This document shows positions 1-4,803 of a stretch of 5,444 nucleotides of DNA, piece by piece. Source of the stretch: Campylobacterota bacterium. GTDB taxonomy: Bacteria > Campylobacterota > Campylobacteria > Campylobacterales > SZUA-545. The notes below the pieces were generated by a model, which was not told where the DNA came from, ran no database searches, and saw only the letters and a list, made by a program, of their open reading frames with translations. Location: the NCBI GenBank assembly GCA_025997415.1, contig BNUO01000101.1, positions 1 through 5,444 on the forward strand, written 5' to 3'. A program made the translations under genes and the position numbers. Position 1 is the first letter of the stretch. Every line of letters begins with the position of its first letter.

Positions 1-1
1 A

Positions 2-130
2 AGCGATATTCACATTGAACCCAGCGAAACCGACTGCAAAGTGCGCGTTCGTATTGACGGCTTTTTGACCGAACTCTTTGTCTTTGAATCCGATCTCTAC
101 CCGCCGCTAAGCAGCCGTATTAAAGTCGCT
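2..130 (+). CDS. gspE: Internal fragment of GspE/MshE (CtsE)-type secretion ATPase
   Basis: The frame starting at base 2 opens directly with SDIHIEPSE and continues through VRVRIDGFL to SSRIKV. SDIHIEP followed by an R-[FV]-R-[IV]-DG motif is the hallmark of the GspE/PilB/MshE ATPase family just before the nucleotide-binding core. These hexameric cytoplasmic ATPases power pilus or pseudopilus extension. Only about 43 residues are present; the N-terminal part lies off the window and the Walker boxes are missing. After IKV the expected family continuation (roughly L-x-G-L-D-I-S-E) is absent. The frame instead runs into sequence belonging to the opposite-strand gene and stops at 134-136. It is therefore cut by a rearrangement or chimeric joint, not by a point mutation. 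In related operons this gene lies directly downstream of the TPR/small-protein genes and on their strand; here it faces them. The family call is firm. Whether it is MshE/CtsE of this same operon is inferred from context. Confidence 0.85.
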
Positions 131-316
131 GTTTAGGCAGGCGATCCCGTAGGCATTGACAAAAAGCTCGTCTTGACGGTATTCGCGTACGATCTTTGCC
201 CCCTCAAGGCAGGCGTTTTGATAGTCTTGCTTTTGATATAGCGCCAGCACTTTGTCGGTTGGCGAGGCGGCAAAAACAAGAGCGCAGAGCGAGAAAAATA
301 GGATCGCAAATCTCAT
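107..316 (-). CDS. Small secreted TPR-like protein, 3' end cut off at the junction
   Basis: This short gene lies between the TPR membrane protein and, in the original order, the GspE ATPase. The start ATG at 316-314 overlaps the stop of the upstream gene as ATGA and has a strong Shine-Dalgarno AAGGAG at 322-327, five bases away. Residues 1-16 form a clean signal peptide: Arg2, a hydrophobic stretch, and VFA before a likely cleavage at A16/A17. The mature part (LYQKQDYQNACLEGAKI, then AYGIACL) has the helix pattern of one and a half TPR-like repeats, so a periplasmic adaptor is a reasonable guess. The last residues, from about S63 on (DFNTAA), are encoded by antisense of the gspE piece. They are almost certainly not native, so the real C-terminus is missing. 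No specific function can be assigned. It may correspond to the small unassigned genes seen near ctsE in Campylobacterota, which is inference only. Confidence 0.7.
   Translation of the reverse strand: MRFAILFFSLCALVFAASPTDKVLALYQKQDYQNACLEGAKIVREYRQDELFVNAYGIACLNSDFNTAA
125..133. other. Left fold-back junction between gspE piece and small secreted protein gene
   Basis: Two coding sequences on opposite strands run into each other here with no stop, terminator or spacer. The plus-strand GspE reading is good up to IKV (codon ending at 127). The minus-strand small protein reading is plausible down to CLNSD (codon ending at 125). The shared bases GTCGCT at 125-130 fit both genes, so a few bases of microhomology may sit at the joint. 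Beyond it each frame continues only into antisense of the other. The exact breakpoint cannot be placed better than a few bases. Confidence 0.75.
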
Positions 317-1125
317 AATGACTCCTTCGGTTTATCTTCTTTTAACTCACGCAATAGCTTGGAGAGTTTATCGGAATTTCTGCTGGAGAGATACGCGCTT
401 AGAGCGTTGATCGCGCGATCTTTGTAGCCCAGCTTATAACTAGCGGTAGCAAAAACCGCCCAGCTTCGCTCGTCATCGCCGTTAAGCTCGTTTGCTCTGA
501 TCGCCCACGAATAGGCGTTTTGCGGCTCGTTGCGGCTTAGATACGCTTCGGCAATATCGACCGCTTTTGCGTAGCTTGGCTGCTTGTTGTACGCCTCTAG
601 CAGATCGTCAAGTGAGCTAACGCGGCGGATTGTGGCTGTTGGTTTGGGCGGTTCGGCTGCTTGTGCGGCTGGCGTTGGTTGAGGTTGCGTAGGCGCTTGT
701 GGCGGCGGTTGCTGCGCCCGCTGCTGCGTGGCTGCTGTAGTTTCGCGTCGCTGCTGCTGCTGTATTCGCTCGGCTAACGCTCGTTCAAAACCGTAACCCG
801 GCTCCAGCCAAACGGGTGGTTTGTCGGGTTTCGCCTGTCCGTTCGGCGTTGGCTCAGGCACACTCTCGCCTGCCGCGCTCTGTTCAACGGTGTTCTGCGC
901 GATCGTCTGTGTCGGCTCTGGCGTTGGCTGGACAACTCTTGGCTGTGCGCGATCGATAGGCTTTTCAACGGAAGCAACGATCGTGCGCGTTTCGCCGCGA
1001 TAAAGCGCAAAAAAGAGGCAACCGCCCACGATAAAAAGCGCGACCGCGCCAATCGCGCCCAGCCGCGCAAACGCTTTGAATTTGTATTTGAACCAGGCTC
1101 GTTCTAATTTGTCGATTCTATCCAT
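313..1125 (-). CDS. MshN-like inner-membrane protein with Pro/Gln-rich linker and C-terminal TPRs
   Basis: The 270-residue product starts with a positively charged cytoplasmic stretch (residues 1-21). One transmembrane helix follows (about 22-42, GAIGAVALFIVGG). Then comes a long low-complexity region rich in Pro, Gln, Thr and Ala (about 62-165, with QQQQ and PPPQAP runs), and finally a helical domain at about 171-255. In that domain, phrases such as AVDIAEAYLSRNEPQNAYSWAI, NAYSWAIRANELNGDDERSW and GYKDRAINALSAYL show TPR spacing. The layout is that of MshN in Vibrio MSHA loci, and the position between the MshM-like ATPase and the GspE ATPase matches too. The Pro-rich linker could carry the TPRs across the periplasm towards the secretin. 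ATG at 1125 is preferred to the TTG at 1128; it overlaps the ATPase gene by 8 bases. Sequence identity to MshN cannot be judged, so the name rests on architecture and synteny. The gene at this place in Campylobacter (between ctsP and ctsE) is also uncharacterised as far as I recall. Confidence 0.82.
   Translation of the reverse strand: MDRIDKLERAWFKYKFKAFARLGAIGAVALFIVGGCLFFALYRGETRTIVASVEKPIDRAQPRVVQPTPEPTQTIAQNTVEQSAAGESVPEPTPNGQAKPDKPPVWLEPGYGFERALAERIQQQQRRETTAATQQRAQQPPPQAPTQPQPTPAAQAAEPPKPTATIRRVSSLDDLLEAYNKQPSYAKAVDIAEAYLSRNEPQNAYSWAIRANELNGDDERSWAVFATASYKLGYKDRAINALSAYLSSRNSDKLSKLLRELKEDKPKESL
322..327 (-). promoter_or_regulatory. Strong ribosome binding site for the small secreted protein
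   Basis: The minus strand reads AAGGAG five bases before the ATG at 316. It lies inside the 3' end of the upstream TPR gene and is the best Shine-Dalgarno match in the window. It fixes this start and suggests the small protein is made efficiently even though its gene is coupled to the previous one by an ATGA overlap. Confidence 0.7.
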
Positions 1126-1924
1126 CAAGTAACCCCAGCTCTAGCGCCGCCATTTCAATAATGCGATTGTTGAACCATTTTGGGAGCTTCTCCGGTTTTG
1201 TCCGCTCCATCTCATCGAGGAGATCGAACATGCGGTGAAGCAAACGGTTTAGGTCGCGCAGATTTCCTCGTGTGATCCGATAAACCCGCTCAAAACTGCT
1301 ACGCTTAAATTTGTCGTAAAAGTCCGACAACTCTGCTAGAAGCAATTTTGTCTCCACAAATCGTTTCACCTCGTCTAAATCAACATTGGTAAATTCGATA
1401 TTTTCAAAAGTTCTGGTCTTGAAATGCTCTTTTGCGAGAATATCTTCATGGCTGACGCGGTGTACGACAATGACAAAACGGAAAAGCCCTTCGTTGGAGA
1501 GCATTCGTATCCACTCTAGGCGATCTTCGCCGTAAAGCTGCGCTTCGTCCAGCAAAATGTAGATCGGTTTGGCTGCGCTTGCGCGGTAGGCGACAAGCAG
1601 GCTCTCTAGGTCTTTGGCAACGGGGCGAGCGCCAAAGATCTTTTCGTAGATCTCAAAAAGCCGTTCGCTATTAAAGGTGGCGTTGGGGTAGAGAAACATC
1701 GTGTAACGATCGATGTGATCATCGTAGAAGCGCTTGAGGACATAGCTTTTGCCTGTGCCCGGCACGCCCGTTAAGAGCAGGATCTTAAACGGGTTGTTAA
1801 ATGCGTTTTCGATCCTGCTGTAAGCGTGATTTGTCCGCGAGAGCAGGACAAAGTATGAGTTGTTGTTGCTATCTTCAAATAGCGTTCTTGCCTTCGCGTA
1901 CAATCCGTCACTGTTCGTTACCAT
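1118..1924 (-). CDS. mshM: MshM/ExeA/CtsP-like AAA ATPase of the secretin locus
   Basis: This 268-residue soluble ATPase has no signal peptide or membrane segment. Walker A is GVPGTGKS at residues 53-60. Walker B is IYILLDEAQ at 121-129, with Asp126 and Glu127 as the expected Mg-binding and catalytic residues. A sensor-1-like strand FVIVVHR sits at 150-156 and an Arg-rich RGNLRDLNRLLHR helix follows near 218-231, as in the ExeA/MshM AAA family. ExeA and GspA proteins help insert or assemble the secretin. CtsP in Campylobacter is a nucleotide-binding protein needed for DNA uptake. This protein lacks the C-terminal peptidoglycan-binding domain of ExeA and is the short form seen for MshM/CtsP. 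Where ExeA-type proteins usually have GQPEL after the sensor strand, this one has HRVSHED. The start ATG at 1924 lies inside the secretin gene (17-base overlap) with no clear Shine-Dalgarno, so translational coupling is likely. The stop overlaps the next gene. Confidence 0.87.
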   Translation of the reverse strand: MVTNSDGLYAKARTLFEDSNNNSYFVLLSRTNHAYSRIENAFNNPFKILLLTGVPGTGKSYVLKRFYDDHIDRYTMFLYPNATFNSERLFEIYEKIFGARPVAKDLESLLVAYRASAAKPIYILLDEAQLYGEDRLEWIRMLSNEGLFRFVIVVHRVSHEDILAKEHFKTRTFENIEFTNVDLDEVKRFVETKLLLAELSDFYDKFKRSSFERVYRITRGNLRDLNRLLHRMFDLLDEMERTKPEKLPKWFNNRIIEMAALELGLLDG

Positions 1925-3482
1925 TAAAATCTTTCAATTTAGGTTCTGCAACTGGCGCGAGCGGACGGTGAAGTTCCGCCGTTTCGTTACGGAATCCTAA
2001 ATCTTTTAGGCTTGGCTTCGGCTTATCGTCGCTAACTAAACGGGGCGTTAAGACAAAAACGACCTCGCTTGAGCTGTCGATCGTCTGTTTTGAGCCAAAG
2101 AGTTTGCCCAAAAACGGTATATCGCCGAGTAGTGGTACTTTCTTTTCGTTGATCGTGTGATTGTTGCTAATCAGACCGCCCAAAACCACCACATCGCCGT
2201 CGCGCACCCGCACAACCGAGCTGATACGATTGCTTTTCGTATCAGGCGCGATCTGGCGCGGATTGCTCGGATCGGGGCGCGCATCGTCATCGGTGTATTT
2301 GAAATCGCTCACCGATGGGTTGATCCGCAAAGTGATGTAGCCGTCATCATCGATCTGCGGCGTAATGTCGAGCAAAACGCCCACAAAGATCGACTCCTGC
2401 TCCGTGCTCTGCGTTGCGCTATCCGAGCTGCCCGAAAGTGTCGTGCTGCTTAGGATCAGGTAGTTGATGTTACTGCCAACGCTGATCAGAGTCGGCTGGT
2501 TGTTCATCGCCAGTACTTTGGGGTTACTCAGCGCCTTCATATCGCCCTGTTCTTTCAAAAATCCCATCACGCCGTCTGCGGTGAAACCTGTACGGCTGTC
2601 AAAGGAAAATGCTTTGCCGGTTTGTCCGGGAAGTGCGATCGCAGGTGTTTCAGCCCGTTCGATCGCTCCCAAGAACGAATCCGTTCGCCGCCCGTTCCAC
2701 TTTTCTTTGCCATACGAAAAGTCCGCCAGATTGCCAAAGCGCATTTCAAAGCGCGACCAGTCGATCCCCGTTTTGATCCCATCGTTCATCGTAACCGAGA
2801 GGATCTGTACATCGATGAGTACCTGTTTTTTCAGCGATTTGAGCGTTTTGTCAAGATACTCGCTAATGCGATCGACCTGTCTGCGCGTTCCCGTTACCGT
2901 TACAAGTCCGCTTCTTGGATTGACGACAACCGTTTCACCCGCCGCACTTTCGCCATCTTCGGGACGCGCCAGAATTGAGCCGATCTCTTTATCGAGCGTT
3001 CCCCAGAAGTCAAACTCCTCATCGGTTGTGATCGTCGTTGAGCTATCGCTGGAGGACGAATCGCCGCCTCCGCCGCTGCCGCCGCTTGCGCTTCCGCCGA
3101 TCTTCACATCGGAGCTGCTTGTGCCCGTTCGTTTGTTGTTGATGTAATCGACCTTGAACACGCGGGTTTCGAGATCGCGAATGGTGAGTAGATCGCCTTC
3201 AAGTTTGTGGTGCAGGTTGGCGCGTTTCATCAAGAAATCAACCGCCTCGCCCGCATTGACCGCGCGTAAAGAGATATAGCCAATTTTTGCCGTCTCAAAA
3301 CGATCGCTGGTTGTACTGCCTTCTAAGGAAAGCGAGAGATCGCACTCATCGATGATCGAAAGCAGAGCCTCACGAAGTGCGATCGGTTCTTTGATCGTTA
3401 CATCAAAGCGCTCACTACCGCAAGCGCCGTATAACGCCGCTGCCGCTGCCGCCGTGCCAAGTAGTATTCTTAGAGGTTTCAT
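1908..3482 (-). CDS. mshL: Outer-membrane secretin, MshL/PilQ/CtsD family
   Basis: The 524-residue product forms the outer-membrane ring through which a pilus, pseudopilus or DNA passes. An N-terminal hydrophobic segment (about 5-18) is an export signal. Residues 25-105 look like the secretin/TonB short N-domain (FDVTIKEPIALREALLSI). A Gly/Ser/Asp low-complexity linker fills about 121-152. An N1-type domain follows at about 186-220 (NPRSGLVTVTGT, then RISEYLDKTLKSL). The secretin core starts near 221 (QVLIDVQILSVTMND) and holds LSNPKVLAMNNQP at 318-330, GVLLDITPQID at 368-378, VVVLGGLI at 431-438 and the signature VPLLGDIPFLGKLFGS at 449-464. The length is close to that of MshL. Start ATG 3482 overlaps the stop of the upstream gene as ATGA, with AAAGGCGGG at 3489-3497 as a fair ribosome binding site. 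Cys21 follows L-Y-G-A, an imperfect lipobox (Tyr at -3), so a lipoprotein form is possible but not supported. CtsD is the recalled Campylobacter equivalent. Confidence 0.95.
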   Translation of the reverse strand: MKPLRILLGTAAAAAALYGACGSERFDVTIKEPIALREALLSIIDECDLSLSLEGSTTSDRFETAKIGYISLRAVNAGEAVDFLMKRANLHHKLEGDLLTIRDLETRVFKVDYINNKRTGTSSSDVKIGGSASGGSGGGGDSSSSDSSTTITTDEEFDFWGTLDKEIGSILARPEDGESAAGETVVVNPRSGLVTVTGTRRQVDRISEYLDKTLKSLKKQVLIDVQILSVTMNDGIKTGIDWSRFEMRFGNLADFSYGKEKWNGRRTDSFLGAIERAETPAIALPGQTGKAFSFDSRTGFTADGVMGFLKEQGDMKALSNPKVLAMNNQPTLISVGSNINYLILSSTTLSGSSDSATQSTEQESIFVGVLLDITPQIDDDGYITLRINPSVSDFKYTDDDARPDPSNPRQIAPDTKSNRISSVVRVRDGDVVVLGGLISNNHTINEKKVPLLGDIPFLGKLFGSKQTIDSSSEVVFVLTPRLVSDDKPKPSLKDLGFRNETAELHRPLAPVAEPKLKDFNGNEQ

Positions 3483-3889
3483 TGTTTGCCCGCCTTTGTT
3501 AAGTAGTCATGGCTTACGCCGCTTTTGAGTATCAGGGTTCGTTTGGTGTTGCCTTTGCTTAGAAAAACAGAGTCGCTCGTAATCTGATCGATCTTCCAGC
3601 CGCCAAAAACGGTTTCGCCCTCTTTTTTCCACGCGCCGTTGATCATCGCCTTTTTGCCGACAACCGATTCCAGCTTCGGTTCGGTTGGTGTTTGGACAAC
3701 CACCACTACGCCGCCTTCGACGACCTCCACAGGCGGGTAGTAGAACGGATTTTTGAACGATGGGACATCGCTGACCCTTTGCTCTTTGATCGCTTCGATC
3801 TTTGTATCGACCTGTCTTGCCTCGCCCTCGTCAGGCGTAGCGGCAAGCAACGCCGAGACGAAAGCGGCAATGAGAATGATCTTTTTCAT
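3479..3889 (-). CDS. PilP/MshK/CtsR-like periplasmic protein with GspC-type homology region
   Basis: This 136-residue protein has a signal peptide or membrane anchor at residues 3-17 (KIILIAAFVSALLAA). A Pro-rich and charged stretch follows, including KNPFYYPP (46-53) that recalls the (D/N)PF motif before PilP domains. A small beta domain spans about 72-122. Its pattern (VVGKKAMINGAWKKEGE, GGWKIDQITSDSVFL, KRTLIL) is the one seen in PilP and the GspC homology region: Ala-Ile-Asn-Gly, a Gly-Glu turn, V-x-x-I, a hydrophobic strand, and R-x-L-x-L. In PilP/GspC this domain links the inner-membrane complex to the secretin, whose gene follows here with an ATGA overlap. The ATG at 3889 is chosen over an in-frame TTG at 3901 because it is followed at once by Lys-Lys and the signal sequence and overlaps the pilO stop as ATGA. 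CtsR occupies this spot in Campylobacter (recalled). Domain call is good; gene name uncertain. Confidence 0.8.
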   Translation of the reverse strand: MKKIILIAAFVSALLAATPDEGEARQVDTKIEAIKEQRVSDVPSFKNPFYYPPVEVVEGGVVVVVQTPTEPKLESVVGKKAMINGAWKKEGETVFGGWKIDQITSDSVFLSKGNTKRTLILKSGVSHDYLTKAGKQ

Positions 3890-4004
3890 TTGAGCCCCCA
3901 AAGTTGGCTAGTCGCCTCAAACGAGACGCCGCGTTCGCTGCTCAGTTTGAGCGTGAGCGCTTCGATCGGCATAATCTTGTCGGTCGCCTCTAGTACATAC
4001 AGAT
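3886..4004 (-). pseudogene. 3' end of a pilO-like gene, second (inverted) copy
   Basis: The last 38 sense codons (LYVLEATDKIMPIEALTL through EATSQLWGLK) and the stop of a PilO-like gene lie directly upstream of the PilP-like gene, sharing ATGA with its start. Up to base 3895 this is the exact reverse complement of 5335-5444. It therefore encodes the same C-terminus as the 5'-complete copy at 4800-5444, and it also supplies that copy's missing last codons (Leu, Lys, stop). The 5' part is lost at 4004/4005, where the sequence turns into the opposite-strand pilM/N gene. It is most likely the true 3' end of the single pilO gene seen twice through a fold-back joint, rather than a decayed paralogue. 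Confidence 0.85.
3895..4004. repeat. Left arm of a 110-bp perfect inverted repeat
   Basis: Bases 3895-4004 pair without mismatch with 5444-5335, checked base by base. The arm lies entirely within the end of the pilO-like coding sequence. At its outer edge (beyond 4004) the two copies diverge straight away: the next bases here are CCTGCTCT, and the other arm read in the same sense gives ACTGCATA. The arms are separated by a 1330-base unique stretch (4005-5334). Confidence 0.97.
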
Positions 4005-4008
4005 CCTG
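4000..4008. other. Right fold-back junction: pilO antisense to pilM/N sense
   Basis: Left of 4004 the plus strand is antisense to the pilO 3' end; right of 4005 it is sense for the C-terminal part of a PilM-like protein. No promoter, terminator or recombinase site lies between. Going leftwards from the pilM/N gene, its reading frame meets an in-frame TAG at 3991 inside antisense sequence, as expected for a chimeric joint. Confidence 0.85.
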
Positions 4009-4803
4009 CTCTACGCGGGACGAGTTTCTGGCATTACCAATCCCGATCGCGTCTTTATCGGTACAAGCGAAGGGTTGATTCCGGGTCTTGAAGAGCTGGC
4101 GCAGGAGATACTAGAGATCGAAGGGCACGATTATATTTTCCACACTTCGTTTTTCTCGTCAAAAGATCCTTATATGGATCAGATCGCAATGCTTGCGCTG
4201 CTCGAAGCCGAAAACATCGACAGCGGTCTAACGCCAAACCCGTTTAATGTAACCGCTCACAAACGACCCGGCACATTTACGAGCCGACCTGCGGGCAAGG
4301 CGCTTTTGGCAATCGCGGCAATACTGATCGCTGCAATCGCGTGGCCTGGTTACTACTATACAAAAGGGTTTTTCCACACGCAAGATGTCAAGGTCAAACT
4401 CGCCGCGCTTGGTCAAAGCAAAGCGGAGTTCAACGCCCTAATTGCTGCGCGAGATCAGCTCAGAGTCCAACGAGAAGCTCTGCTAAAAAGCTACCAAGAG
4501 GCAAGCGACAAGTTCAATACTTCAAAGTCGCTACTAGGTCAGATTCACGAAAAGCGCGTTGTACATAAACCGATCGCCCAAGAGCTTGCAAAAGTCTATG
4601 CGTATCTGACAGAGTACGATGTGAGAGTTACGGGCGTTGAGACAAAAGAGCGCGACGCGACGATCAAACTTCGCGCGGGAAACGACACGCGGATCACGAG
4701 GCTTCTTGAAAAACTAGCCGCTGAAAACTACGCTCCATCAATGGACAGGATCGCAAAAAACGAAACCGCTTTTGAAGCTGATCTGAAAGTGAGGTTGCCA
4801 TGA
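4006..4803 (+). CDS. PilM-like C-terminus fused to PilN-like protein, 5' truncated
   Basis: The open frame continues upstream of the apparent TTG start at 4075 back to the junction, coding LLYAGRVSGITNPDRVFIGT and then GLIPGLEELAQEI. This resembles the end of the actin-like PilM/MshI fold (a strand, then a loop of the I-x-G-L-x-E-x-L type). It is continuous coding and not a new gene start. A linker (about 4210-4290) is followed by one transmembrane helix at about 4297-4359 (KALLAIAAILIAAIAW). A long charged helix at about 4390-4560 looks like a coiled coil, and a small C-terminal alpha/beta domain follows (AYLTEYDVRVTGVETKERD, then ATIKLRAGND, then RLLEKLAAENY). Those features match PilN/GspL periplasmic regions. 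One polypeptide thus seems to carry both PilM and PilN roles, as in GspL and possibly MshI. At least 265 residues remain; the rest of the PilM ATPase-like fold is missing. The stop overlaps the next start as ATGA. Confidence 0.75.
   Translation: MLYAGRVSGITNPDRVFIGTSEGLIPGLEELAQEILEIEGHDYIFHTSFFSSKDPYMDQIAMLALLEAENIDSGLTPNPFNVTAHKRPGTFTSRPAGKALLAIAAILIAAIAWPGYYYTKGFFHTQDVKVKLAALGQSKAEFNALIAARDQLRVQREALLKSYQEASDKFNTSKSLLGQIHEKRVVHKPIAQELAKVYAYLTEYDVRVTGVETKERDATIKLRAGNDTRITRLLEKLAAENYAPSMDRIAKNETAFEADLKVRLP

Noticed and set aside
107..124. Native C-terminal residues FNTAA of the small protein
   Set aside because: These codons are antisense of the gspE segment (SSRIK), so the apparent end of the protein is created by the joint.
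774..1070. 98-codon minus-strand frame inside the MshN-like gene
   Set aside because: It is an out-of-frame, Arg/Ser-rich shadow of the Pro/Gln-rich linker region.
2635..2642. GCGATCGC as a cyanobacterial HIP1 element
   Set aside because: Only one full octamer was noticed; it fits the general GATCG excess, and the genes point to Campylobacterota rather than cyanobacteria.
2464..3147. 227-codon plus-strand open frame opposite the secretin
   Set aside because: It is a mirror of the secretin coding strand, with a Pro/Ser/Leu-heavy composition, no domain and no ribosome binding site.
125..4004. A programmed invertible segment (phase variation) covering the secretin operon
   Set aside because: No recombinase gene is visible, and there are no matching inverted repeats at the two ends of this segment. 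The repeat instead pairs 3895-4004 with the far right end. The order gspE - inverted block - pilM/N also does not arise from a simple inversion of the expected operon.
4075..4077. TTG at 4075 as the real start of the PilN-like gene
   Set aside because: Coding clearly continues upstream (NPDRVFIGT before it) and no Shine-Dalgarno precedes it, so this is the middle of a longer truncated protein.
3692..4078. Plus-strand frame crossing the PilP-like gene and the inverted joint
   Set aside because: It lies antisense to a well-supported gene and runs across the chimeric junction; no family features.
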